Source: Purshia tridentata
Lineage: Eukaryota > Streptophyta > Magnoliopsida > Rosales > Rosaceae
Direction of reading: 5' to 3'
NCBI GenBank assembly: GCA_003254885.1
Contig: QANT01006284.1
Span: forward strand, 1 to 29,628
Length of the DNA stretch: 29,628 bases
Both the position numbers and the translations under genes were made by a program. Positions 10,293 to 18,290 of the stretch are shown here, in pieces (position 1 is the first letter of the stretch; each line of letters opens with the position of its first letter). The notes beneath the pieces are model-generated. The model was not told where the DNA came from and searched no databases. It worked only from the letters and a program-made list of their open reading frames with translations.

Positions 10293-11890
10293 GCAGGCCC
10301 TTTTATTATGACAAACTTATTCCCCACAATGAGTAGTTGTAATATTATTTGAAAAAAAAGAACAGAAAATTCCCTTGCACAGGACTTATCTAAGTTCCTA
10401 CATAGACAGTCCAAATTCCTGAAGACAAACTTCAAGGAATCTGATATTCTGACTATGAGAAGGCCAAATGCATTATCATTTCACATAAGATTTGCTCATA
10501 GTCCTTTACCTACAGATTTCTCTATCCACTTTTGTGTGCAGCCAATCTAGGCTGTAAGAATTTGACATGCATGGGTGGATAATCAAATTCTAATGTGTTC
10601 AAGAGTTTAAATCAAGAACTGTAGATTTGACATAGAAATTACTTTCTTGCCAAAGAGGAGACTGTCTAAAAACCATCCAAATACTAGGAATCATAGAAAG
10701 ATTAACCCAAAAATCCACATACCGTCCATGAACCATGAGCCATCAGAGGAGATATAGGCTTTGGTGATTATGAGGTCAAGGTCTGTCAAGATTTGCACGA
10801 CTTCAAGTAGAATTCCCGGTTTGTTGACACTATCGACCTACACATACATTTCATACCCCCCACACTAACTTCAACATGATGGCTAGAATAATTAATAAAT
10901 GTGCAATGAATGTAAGATAAAAATGAAGCAAATTTGAAGACATGTTTTGGTTCAGAGTTAAGTTTGCCTCTAAATTGCATTCGATAACAACCTATTAATT
11001 GGAAGCAAAGCTTTAGAGAAACCAATTTTTCATACATGGCAGGCACATAGCATTGTATAAAATGCTTCTAGCTAAGTATGTATTGTGTGAAAACCTGGAA
11101 TGGAATTCATGGTACCATGCCATGAGTCACTGCAAGGACCTGGTGTCAACAGAAAGCATATTTCTTATGATTATAAGGAAAAATCACCTTGACTAGAGTG
11201 CAGTCACTGCAGCTAGAGTTGTCTACGGAGACCCTGCAAACAATTCACATAGAGATAGAAATTTATTAGAGGAGCTAGTTCATGGTGATATATGCAAAAG
11301 GGCTAGTTAGTCTCAGCTGTTAAACTCGATGTAACTTATCCTTGCAAAACCGGCTTACAAAGGTAACCATGTGCTTATATACTACATATTCTGAAGATAT
11401 CCATGCGAACATGCCCCCCTCCATGCAAGGATAGAGATACGAACTCAATCCTTTCCTGTGGTACACCTACTCTGATACCATTTTAAACGCATAAGTAGAA
11501 TTTATCTTTGCAAAACCCGCGTACAATGAAAGGGTAATGGATCAATTTTACACATAGATGAATTGTTTTCTCTAATAGCATGTTATCAAATGATCAGAAC
11601 ATCAATCCAACAAAAAATCAAGGGGTAATGGGTGGAGAGGCCAATGTTTAAAATGCAAAGCCTACAATAGCAATAAGATTTTTTATCTCAACACATACTG
11701 ACCAATTGACACTGTCATTCCCACTAAAATGATGGCAATTAATGCGACCACTAGCTCACTGAAACTGTGAAAAAACAACTACAATTGTGATTAAATAGTT
11801 GATAGAGAGACATAAAAACCTTGGAGGATTGATCCTTGTGCTAAGGTTCTCATACTCAGGATCAAAGTATGGCCAACAAACTCTTGCCAT
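6987..11890 (-). CDS. ACR3: ACT domain-containing protein, ACR3-like (seven coding exons)
   Basis: Joined minus-strand exons 11890-11820, 11233-11188, 10837-10723, 10162-10095, 9763-9143, 8647-8543 and 7307-6987 give 1347 bases and 448 residues. All introns are GT/AG and every phase agrees. The product has four ACT domains: about residues 36-110 ('[13 protein letters not shown]'), 129-205 ('[12 protein letters not shown]'), 265-340 ('[20 protein letters not shown]') and 345-425 ('[16 protein letters not shown]'). The start '[17 protein letters not shown]' and the tail '[18 protein letters not shown]' are distinctive of ACR3; Arabidopsis ACR3 is about the same length. ACR proteins are proposed amino-acid sensors or regulators resembling the ACT parts of bacterial GlnD; no catalytic domain is present. 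An in-frame TAA lies immediately before the ATG, fixing the start. 'tgttacag' ending at 11929 looks like the acceptor of a leader intron. It runs head to head with the S-protein homolog at 13345. No frameshift or stop is seen. Confidence 0.93.
9942..10009. repeat. Tandem 34-bp duplication in an ACR3-like intron
   Basis: A unit beginning 'tggtgcctgtgccact' (9942-9975) is followed directly by a copy beginning 'tggtgccagtgccact' (9976-10009), with a few substitutions between them. It lies in the intron between exons 4 and 5 of the ACR3-like gene and creates the spurious open frames on both strands there. Confidence 0.7.
10212..10286. repeat. Compound (TG)n(AG)n microsatellite in an ACR3-like intron
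   Basis: An uninterrupted TG-rich run (one 'ta' break) passes directly into a GA run of about 20 repeats. It lies in the intron between exons 3 and 4 of the ACR3-like gene and is likely polymorphic in length. Confidence 0.9.
11319..11575 (-). mobile_element. Degenerate TRIM-like element in the first coding intron of the ACR3-like gene
   Basis: 'gttaaactcgatgtaact ... cttgcaaaacc' (about 11320-11352) recurs as 'tttaaacgcataag ... ctttgcaaaaccc' (about 11484-11519). Just before the second copy is 'ctctgataccat'; on the minus strand this reads 'atggtatcagag', matching the initiator tRNA-Met primer binding site used by many plant LTR elements. Short direct repeats plus a PBS in under 300 bases suggest a TRIM relic lying in minus orientation. 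The ends are unclear. Confidence 0.5.
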
Positions 11891-11928
11891 TTAAGTCACG
11901 ACTTCTCCAATCAACCTCAAGTGCCTTC
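11891..11928 (-). promoter_or_regulatory. Proximal 5' UTR of the ACR3-like gene after a likely leader intron
   Basis: On the minus strand, 'tctgtgttacag' is followed by about 38 bases, then the ATG, with TAA in frame directly before it. A leader intron is common in this family, but I cannot place the upstream exon or the promoter, which should lie somewhere in 12000-13200. Confidence 0.45.
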
Positions 11929-12136
11929 CTGTAACACAGAAGAATTCAAACTATGAATAACGAATTAATATGAGAATCAGTAGCACCAAAATATATAGGT
12001 GAAGGCAACCAGCATAGTCAATTTTAGGTCTTCAGTATATATGATGGTACTTAGTTTAATATTCTTTCTCTTTGCAGGATGTCCGTTGCATATATTTTAT
12101 GGCTATTTCACCTTTTGAAAGGGATATTATTTTGGC

Positions 12137-12235
12137 CAATGACCATTTGGTCGAGTGGATGACACACAATCTCCCTTTGTCGGAGTTGATTAATATATTT
12201 TGGGTTCAAATCAAATGAATGCCAGTTAATCAATC
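12137..12235 (+). mobile_element. SINE-like sequence with tRNA-type A and B boxes
   Basis: 'tggtcgagtgg' (A-box-like) is followed about 55 bases later by 'gggttcaaatc' (B-box-like). The bases do not fold as a tRNA that I recognise, so a SINE relic is likelier than a tRNA gene. No clear target duplication was found; a MITE begins just downstream. Confidence 0.4.
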
Positions 12236-12243
12236 GAAAAAAC

Positions 12244-12353
12244 AAAGGAGAGATGATTTTGGCACCCCAATTAAATTCAATTTTTCTGTACTCCCCATGT
12301 TTGAGACTGTAAAGGAGTGCAAGAAGTTAAGAGTGCCAAAATCATCTCCCTTT
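12244..12353. mobile_element. 110-bp MITE with near-perfect inverted ends
   Basis: 'aaaggagagatgattttggc' at the left end is matched by 'gtgccaaaatcatctccctt' at the right end, differing by one or two bases. Internal 'actcccc' and 'ggagtgc' continue the imperfect hairpin. It lies in the intergenic space between the two divergent genes. Confidence 0.75.
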
Positions 12354-12545
12354 TGAAATACTTAATTAAAAGCCAACACCCCTTGAAGTGGGATCTAAGG
12401 GCTATTAAGTTGCTAACATACGTACACTAAGGAAACTTAGTGAAGCATTGTACCCAAAAGGTGTAATGAAGGGCTATGCCACAATTTAGAAGAGGCATGT
12501 GCTTTTCTATTTGGTAACTACTAACTAGTCAATCCCTTGCAAATT
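12354..12545. other. Intergenic DNA, nothing recognised
   Basis: Part of the divergent intergenic region; no feature that I can support. Confidence 0.35.
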
Positions 12546-12547
12546 TG

Positions 12548-12735
12548 TAAGAATACTGCTATACTTACTAAATTTATCTATCAAATTATATATGTCCATC
12601 AAATAAATTAATAATGTGTCATTTATTCAATTTGAGTTATTCTAAACTTATTTATTTTCATCAAGTAATTAAGACACTGAAATGTGTATTGACACATTAT
12701 TTGGTGAACAAATTTGGTGGCTCTAGCATCCGTAA
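12548..12735. mobile_element. Probable MITE with diverged inverted ends
   Basis: 'taataatgtgtcattta' in the left half faces 'tgacacattatttggtg' in the right half. The outer ends, 'actgctatacttactaaattt' and 'aaatttggtggctctagcat', are also roughly complementary. Arms are about 50 bases; boundaries approximate. Confidence 0.5.
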
Positions 12736-13127
12736 CATTTCACTACTTTATTTATTTATTTTTATCTAAGGGGTAATTTGAACTTGGAAGCTCTTCAACA
12801 TTGTGAAGATAAATATAAGTAAACTAACAATTAGTTGATATTTCACTAATTTATTTATTCACAAGAATGAATGACACAAAATTTCCACCTCATTCTCTCA
12901 ATATATGCCAAATCCTTGGTGGCATGTTTTATCATTACCAAGTTTTCTGTGGCCAAAATATATATCCAAATAATAAATAATAATAATGAGGAAATAACTA
13001 AGAAACGAGTGAGACCTAAAGACAGAGAACATGACTAAGATTTGTGTTTTTAGGAAAGAAGTGAAACCTCATTAATTCGTTTAATCTAATTAAAACATTA
13101 TTCAATGACAGAAAAAAACTGACTAAG

Positions 13128-13227
13128 AATAATATTTTAGGAAAGGAGGAAAACAGAGAAAAAGGAAAATTATCCAGAATAATTTTTTTAGCAAAGGAGG
13201 AAAAAAGAGAAAAAGGAAAGTTATCCT
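13128..13227 (+). repeat. Duplicated 50-bp purine-rich unit upstream of the S-protein homolog
   Basis: A unit starting 'aataatattttag' and containing 'aaaggaggaaaa' and 'gagaaaaaggaaa' (13128-13177) is repeated at 13178-13227 with few changes. A weaker third copy may lie near 13025-13065. It ends about 50 bases before the TATA box, so it is promoter-proximal. Any regulatory effect is inference. Confidence 0.7.
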
Positions 13228-13277
13228 CTTTCTATATACAATAAATGAGTAGACATATTTGAAATTTTGGTTTTGTG

Positions 13278-13285
13278 TATAAAAG
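13278..13285 (+). promoter_or_regulatory. TATA box of the S-protein homolog
   Basis: TATAAAAG lies 60 bases before the ATG at 13345. This spacing leaves room for a transcription start near 13308-13315 and a leader of about 30-35 bases. It also argues against the longer reading frame that begins upstream of 13345, since that frame would start at or before the TATA box. Confidence 0.6.
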
Positions 13286-13344
13286 AGGTTCAGAACCTCT
13301 ACTTGTTTTATCTCTATACAAGCACTAGGGTTATACAGAAGAGC

Positions 13345-13782
13345 ATGGCTTCGCCTAATAGAAAATTGTTGTGCTTAACATTTCTTGTGATGTTAAGAAG
13401 TACATGTTATGCAGAGGTTGTGAACCCCATAACCCATCTCAAAATCACTAATCGTTTGAAAGATCTTGACCTTACCCTTCACTGCAAATCAAAGGACGAT
13501 GATCTTGGTGTTCATGTACTGCATTTTAATGAGACTAATGAGTTTCAGTTTCGACCAAATTTTTGGAATTCTACACAGTATTTTTGCAAATTTGATTGGC
13601 AAGGTGAATCTCATTGGTTTGATATATACGTACAACTGAGAGACAGACCTCAATGCAACAAGGAGTGTAGTTGGATCATAATAAAGAATGGTGCATGCAG
13701 ATTAATAGAAGGTAACCCTCATGCTGTGGACTTGTGCTATCCTTGGAATAATGCTCCTCCAGGCCCTCCATCAAGTGATTAG
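13345..13782 (+). CDS. S-protein homolog (plant self-incompatibility S1 family), secreted
   Basis: A single exon of 145 residues. Residues 1-23 form a signal peptide with a hydrophobic core ('LLCLTFLVML') and a likely cleavage after 'CYA', so the product should be secreted. The mature part fits the Plant_S1 family (Pfam PF05938): 'LTLHCKSKDDDLGVHVL' (43-59), 'YFCKFDW' (79-85), 'FDIYVQLRD' (92-100) and 'CSWIIIKNGACRL' (108-120). Cysteines sit at 47, 81, 104, 108, 118 and 131, in the usual family pattern. Two N-glycosylation sequons are visible (N62, N75). Poppy stigma S proteins are the founding members, acting as small secreted ligands; for most homologs the role is unknown. I chose the ATG at 13345 because the signal peptide begins there and a TATA box lies just upstream. 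A decayed paralog is at 16259. Confidence 0.93.
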   Translation: MASPNRKLLCLTFLVMLRSTCYAEVVNPITHLKITNRLKDLDLTLHCKSKDDDLGVHVLHFNETNEFQFRPNFWNSTQYFCKFDWQGESHWFDIYVQLRDRPQCNKECSWIIIKNGACRLIEGNPHAVDLCYPWNNAPPGPPSSD

Positions 13783-14101
13783 CATATGATTATTATTTGT
13801 AGTTTTTTTTATTGAATAAGAGCTAGCTAGCTTCTACCAGTTTTTAAAGAAAAAGCTTGATTAATGTTTTACATTATTAGTTCTCTTTTTAAAGAAAGGT
13901 TGATTTGCTCTAGCAAACAATGATGATATAATTGTTGAAATAAAAAAACTATTACAAATCGAAAGCTCATAGACCTAATCATCACGGCTATTACACAAGA
14001 ATTGAGGCAATAATTATCCTTATTATGTAATCAACCTCAGATGTTTCTGATTTTTCGCTACCATAAAAGGTCTGTGGCTTTAATTTTATGCCATAAATAT
14101 A
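13783..14101. terminator. 3' flank of the S-protein homolog with weak poly(A) signals
   Basis: 'gaataag' about 30 bases past the stop and AATAAA at 13939-13944 are possible polyadenylation signals; neither is compelling. No other feature. Confidence 0.35.
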
Positions 14102-14220
14102 CCCTTCAACGTACCAAAAAAAATTATCATTCAATGCACCAGAAAAAATATCATTCAATGTACCCAAACAAATACCATTCAATACACCCAAAAAGCATAC
14201 CACTCAATGTACAAAAGACA
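14102..14220. repeat. 24-bp minisatellite, about five units
   Basis: Units of the type 'cattcaatgtacccaaa' followed by an A-rich spacer ending 'ata' recur about every 24 bases, five times. Open frames on both strands ('HSMHQKKYHSMYP' on one, 'LSGALNDNFFW'-like on the other) follow from the in-frame unit length and are not taken as genes. Confidence 0.75.
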
Positions 14221-14810
14221 TAAGTAGTAAATGATCTAACTGTCACAGAAACTATTGGACAATTTCAATAGAGCCCTAGAAACTCTCCAACGATTTCTAA
14301 GAAGAAACTATGAGGATATTTTGAAAGTTGTTGCCACCAAAAGCAGTTCAATATCTTCTTCTTTTTTTATATAAAAAAAAGCAGTTCATTTTTAATGAAA
14401 TTTTGAACATGTGGTAATTAAATGCTTTCATATAGTTTTCATGACACATTTTGTCCTTCGTTTATTCCCAATAATTCTCTGCTTAACTTTTCCTTTCACT
14501 CCTCTGCCCTTCTTTTTTCCAAACTGACTTTAGAAGCCCTAAAAATGAATGGAAGCTAGGGAGACGTTTTTGGCTTGAAACCTGACCAGAAATGATTTAG
14601 GCTTTGTATGGGATGGACTCTCTAAGTATTTCCAATTTTTGATGATTTTAAGTAAAGGTGTTAGTCGATTGTAAACTGATAAGTTTTAGTAAACCTGAAT
14701 CCGATTCAGTATAGATTAATTGGTTTTTCTTTTTGGTCCAAGTATAGATTGGATTTTAGATTTGGACCAATTAGATTGGCTCTTGAACATCCCTAATTTT
14801 AAGTACTATG
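14221..14810. other. Intergenic DNA, nothing recognised
   Basis: No gene or delimited repeat that I can support in this stretch. Confidence 0.4.
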
Positions 14811-15000
14811 TGTTGAGAAAGATTCCACATCGAAAATATGAGGCTTTGCATAGTGTCTTATAAGGATTTAGACTACTTCTTCTATTGGTAATGGTTTTGA
14901 GATAAATGTTTAGAATTTTTTATAATATCAGAACATATTCACTCACGTGTTAGGCCGAGTGGCCACACATACTACAAGTTACCTAATGTGGACTGTTGTA
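14811..15000 (+). mobile_element. TRIM/LTR relic (family A, copy 1)
   Basis: 'tgttgagaaagattccacat' at the start, 'gtgtcttataaggattta' and 'cttctattggtaatggttttgaga' resemble a short plant LTR. It is followed by 'atatcagaaca' (a decayed primer site for initiator tRNA-Met) and the internal phrase 'cacgtgttaggccgagtggccacac'. Related phrases occur near 21290-21500 and 25850-26060. No second LTR is present, so the element is truncated. Confidence 0.55.
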
Positions 15001-15024
15001 TGACAAAGACATACCCAAAAAGAA

Positions 15025-15290
15025 AGACAAAGAAGCTAAATTATCCAGTAGCCCAAAATCCAACTTCATTTTGTTTGAGAGAGAGAGAGAGAGAGAGAGT
15101 ACCTTTGCTTGTGCAAAAGAGATTAATAGGGTGTGCGTAGATAGTATTCAAATCACCCCAACAAGGATGTCTCGTTTATAAGCATTGCTCTCACATTGTG
15201 GTAGCACATCCTGAAAACAATAAAATGACAAAGAATCAACACTGCAGCCTAAGATCTCAGCTGGGTATAATGGACTATTGCTGCACATTA
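15025..15290 (+). repeat. Segmental duplicate, copy 1 (pairs with 17195-17771)
   Basis: The series 'gacaaagaagct', a GA microsatellite, 'tgtgcaaaagagattaatag', 'caaatcacccca', 'tcctgaaaacaa', 'acaaagaatcaac', 'aagatctcagctgggta' and 'atggactattg' appears in the same order in 17195-17771. The second copy is split by a MITE. Function is unknown; both copies lie downstream of an S-protein homolog. Confidence 0.8.
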
Positions 15291-15450
15291 CCTAAAAGCA
15301 TATCACATCTTTAATTACAATAAAGTTTTATGCCCGATTGGTGATGCTTTAACAATATAACATTTTTGCATTCACTCACTTGTATTCGTAAACTCTTCCA
15401 AGGAAGTGCAAATACCCACAAGAGACTTCTATTGAAGTGTAAAACTTTTT

Positions 15451-15592
15451 GAGAAATATTTTGCTCACACCACTGATAAGCATCACCACCATGTTAAGTG
15501 ATTAACATGTGTCTCTCAAATGACACGCGTCAATCATTTAATATGGTGGTAATGCTCACCACTACCGTTTTGTGTTGAGAAAAATAACACTC
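15451..15592. mobile_element. 142-bp MITE with 9-bp target duplication (Mutator-like)
   Basis: The hairpin arms run to about 60 bases: 'gcatcaccaccatgttaagt' on the left faces 'atttaatatggtggtaatgc' on the right. AAACTTTTT occurs exactly at 15442-15450 and again at 15593-15601. A 9-base target duplication with long inverted ends is the hallmark of Mutator-derived MITEs. Confidence 0.8.
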
Positions 15593-15601
15593 AAACTTTT
15601 T

Positions 15602-16258
15602 GGACAAAATTTTTTTCTTTATTGTCTTAAGCGCTTTGCTAATATTAATGCTTTTAACAATTGAAGTACCTCAATCTCACATCATTTCAAATAGAAATTA
15701 TAGAAATCATTAATGAAATATATATTTTATATTACATTAATTAAGACTTGAATCTAAGACCTAAACTTTTACCATGCTCATCAAATACCATTTGTAATGG
15801 GGTTAGCTACTAATGTCCACTGAATCAAGACTTGAATTTTTCTTTTGAAAAAAGAGTTAGGAGGAATTGAAGAAAACTAGCAAATATTTGAAAAACTACA
15901 AAAATATCTAAAGATTTTCCAGAATATTTAAGAATATATAGTAGTGGGTTCAGCATAGATAAACTTTGGGCAAAATTTTTGTCTTTATATATATTAAAAT
16001 TGAACCAAACTGTATAATTCAGAACCTGAACCAATTAATACGTTAACTATCATTCAAATTAGATTAATTTTGAAAAGCAAACTTGATGGTTTACAAAAAG
16101 CAAACTGTTTGAACCTTTAAAACTATATCAAATGTAACCAAGAGCTTTGGTTAATTTAAAAGAATACAAATCAGCAGTTGATGGGATAATTCAACTAGTA
16201 GAATTGCCCCACCGAATTTCGAAAGATCTTAAATAAACCAACAACATTACACAATTAC
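15602..16258. other. AT-rich spacer before the S-protein pseudogene
   Basis: No gene seen. A 69-codon minus frame at 15825-16034 is AT-driven and matches nothing I recognise. Confidence 0.4.
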
Positions 16259-16413
16259 ATGGCTTCAGTAAATTAACTTAAAATTGCCTATTAGGAATGT
16301 GTTAACATTTTTTGTGAATCTAAGAACTACATGTGATGCAGAGATTGTCAATCTCAAAAATCATGTCAAATCACCAATTATATGGTTCTCTTACTATCCA
16401 TTGTAAATCCAAA

Positions 16414-16761
16414 TGTGAGACCCAAATTTCAGATCGAATAATATGTAACAAGTTGCCACATAAGACGGTTCATCAACTGTCTCTTTAATTTGACTAAGCT
16501 TTTCAAACAAGTAATATTAACTCCAAAGACACTAGAACAACTAAAGTTGAGGCGATATTAATTTAAGTAATATTAACTCCAGATTGAGGTACACAACCAT
16601 ATTTATAAACTTTAGATATATATATTTACAAAATTTTTATTGACTTAAACGTTAGAGTGTCTTTTGCAAATACACCACCTCTTTTTTCATAGAGCGTGGA
16701 GTTTGAAAGCTCGTCATTGTCATCCAACTTTCCAACGTAACTTCAAACTGAGAAATTTTGA
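16414..16761. mobile_element. Unidentified insertion inside the S-protein pseudogene
   Basis: Homology to the intact S-protein homolog stops at about 16413 and resumes at about 16917. After setting aside the MITE, about 350 bases remain. The segment begins 'tgtgagaccc'; if it ends at 'ttgtca' (16722), it would run TG...CA with near-matching 'tccaaa' and 'tccaac' flanks, as a solo LTR might. That is tentative, because about 40 bases after it remain unexplained. Confidence 0.4.
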
Positions 16762-16770
16762 TCTAATATA

Positions 16771-16908
16771 GGGTTAAATACGTTTTTAGTCCCTGTGTTT
16801 TAATTGTTAATGAACGAAAACCCAAGGATCAAAATTGAAATTTTGAAAACACAAGGACCAAATTTGTTTTTCGTGTAAAACACAAGGACCAAAAATGTAA
16901 TTAACCCT
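16771..16908. mobile_element. 138-bp Mutator-like MITE with perfect 9-bp target duplication
   Basis: The terminal inverted repeats are about 32 bases with 28 matches: the left end starts 'gggttaaatacgttttta', the right end finishes 'aaaaatgtaattaaccc'. TCTAATATA at 16762-16770 is repeated exactly at 16909-16917. It has no coding capacity and is nested in the decayed S-protein homolog. Confidence 0.9.
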
Positions 16909-17194
16909 CTAATATATGATGATCTTGTTTTTCATGTACTTCCTCTTAATGGGTCCTTTGTGTTGGTGTTGTGACCAAATTTGAGTGTGATTGGGTCATA
17001 TTTAGTGGGCCACTAAATATGTTGGTTATTCAAGATGGGTTGGCCCACAATGGTGGCCACCAACTATGTTGGGTATTTGGGTTGTCTCACAAAGGTGGGC
17101 TTTGGGCCGTAGACCCTGTGCATCATTTTCTGTCCTGTTTGTTTTTGTGTTCTTTCTTCTTTATTGCAGGGTGGATTGAAAGCAACGAGCTAGT

Positions 17195-17553
17195 GAATGA
17201 CAAAGAAGCTCAATTATCAAATAGCGAAAAATCCCATTTATTTAGGTAAAAAGACGTTTTTGATATCTATATTATGGATAAGTCACATTTTGGTTTTCGT
17301 TATTTTAATTTGTATTTTTTGAGGACCGTGGTTTCAATATGTTGCAATCAAATTCAATTTGTCAAAATTGAGACAGAAAATACTGACATGTCACCACTTG
17401 ATTGGCTCTGAAGTAGACAATTTTAACGAATTAAACCTAATTATGACATAGTAAAACCACGGTACTCAAAAAATGCAAATTGAAATGATGAGTACCAAAG
17501 TGCAACTCATTCATAATATAAGGACCAAAAATGTCGTTTGTCATTTCTTTTAT

Positions 17554-17584
<31 letters not shown>

Positions 17585-17771
17585 AGAGGGAGAGAGAGGG
17601 AACCTTGTTTGTGCAAAAGAGATTAATAGGGATGTGTGTAGTTAGCAATCAAATCACCCCAAACAGGTTCCTAGTTGTTCTCACATTGTGTGGTAGCACT
17701 GTCCTGAAAACAAAATCACAAAGAATCAACATCTGCAGCTTAAGATCTCAGCTGGGTACAATGGATTATTG
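17195..17771 (+). repeat. Segmental duplicate, copy 2, split by a MITE
   Basis: Colinear with 15025-15290: 'gacaaagaagctcaattatc' at the left, then after the MITE a GA tract (17553-17600), 'gtgcaaaagagattaatagg', 'atcaaatcacccca', 'agatctcagctgggtaca' and 'atggattattg'. Homology stops at 17771, where the next repeat begins. The GA tract is longer here than in copy 1 and interrupted by GGG. Confidence 0.8.
17244..17541. mobile_element. 298-bp Mutator-like MITE with inverted ends of about 85 bases
   Basis: The left arm ('ttttaatttgtattttttga', 'ggaccgtggttt') mirrors the right arm ('aaaccacggtactcaaaaaa', 'gcaaattgaaatgatgagta'). CATTTATTT (17235-17243) and CATTTCTTT (17542-17550) are a 9-base target duplication with one mismatch. 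The unoccupied paralogous site at about 15055-15080 in copy 1 of the segmental duplicate supports the boundaries. Confidence 0.82.
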
Positions 17772-18290
17772 TTAGTTTCATGCCAATAATTTACTTTTGT
17801 TTGCAATTTTGGTCTAAAACGTTTGCATAAGACATTTTGTTTTTTTTTTTCCATGTGGCCCTCACGTGTGAGGGCAATTTAGTCATTTTAGATTCTTATA
17901 ATTAATCTAGATAAGTTATTTGATGATTGAAAGGATGGTAATGGATAAGAATTCTCTATTTATTTTTCTACTCATTTTTTTACTATACCTTAATCTTGGT
18001 CATCAAAGAGAGAGTAGAGATAGAAAGAAAATGGAAGATGTGAAAAAGAGAATAACAAAGATCAAAAGTATAGTAGGAAAATGGGTAGAGCATCCTAATC
18101 TGATGGTAACACCCTTACATAAAATTTTTACGTGCAAAGAATTAGACGAAATTAAATTTATTTAACGTTTTGAATCAAAATTGCAAATAAAAGTAAACGA
18201 CATGTACATGGGAGTATGAAAATAAAGGCAAACTACAAGGATGAAAAGTGAAAATAAATGCAAACTACATTTTGAAAAGTGTATTGTGCC
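17772..18290. mobile_element. Probable MITE or non-autonomous element with inverted ends
   Basis: 'ttacttttgtttgcaatttt' near 17800 faces 'aaaattgcaaataaaagtaa' near 18175-18195, and 'taaaacgttt' faces 'aacgttttga', giving arms of 40 bases or more. The left edge coincides with the point where homology to copy 1 of the segmental duplicate ends. A 32-base unit is duplicated at the right side (18218-18249, 18250-18281). The 81-codon open frame inside (17920-18165) matches no family I recognise. The right boundary is uncertain. Confidence 0.5.

Larger units (their letters stand above)
16259..16976 (+). pseudogene. Decayed second S-protein homolog, interrupted by insertions
   Basis: 'acatggcttca' at 16257 matches the start of the intact gene at 13345. 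'gtgttaacattttttgtgaa' (16300-16319), 'agaactacatgtgatgcaga' and 'cttactatccattgtaaatcc' match its signal peptide and the region around its first mature cysteine. 'gatgatcttgtttttcatgt', from about 16919, picks up the next segment ('DDLxxHVLxxN'). In between lie about 350 foreign bases and a 138-bp MITE. A stop follows a few codons after the ATG, and the frame shifts before the 'TIHCKSK' segment. Beyond about 16976 the homology fades, so the cysteine-rich C-terminal half is lost. It is clearly a pseudogene, most simply from tandem duplication. Confidence 0.8.

Noticed and set aside
12137..12235. A tRNA gene
   Set aside because: A- and B-box-like motifs are present, but the spacing and the arms do not form a complete cloverleaf; a SINE relic fits better.
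13267..13344. Upstream in-frame extension of the S-protein homolog
   Set aside because: It begins at a non-ATG codon overlapping the TATA box region; the signal peptide begins at the ATG at 13345.
4102..16908. CRISPR-like reading of the evenly spaced minisatellites
   Set aside because: The units are contiguous degenerate tandem repeats without unique spacers, and the DNA is from a plant nucleus.
17920..18165. 81-codon frame with a hydrophobic start as a small secreted protein
   Set aside because: It lies wholly inside a probable transposon with inverted ends and shows no family motif; the hydrophobic stretch comes from a T-rich tract.
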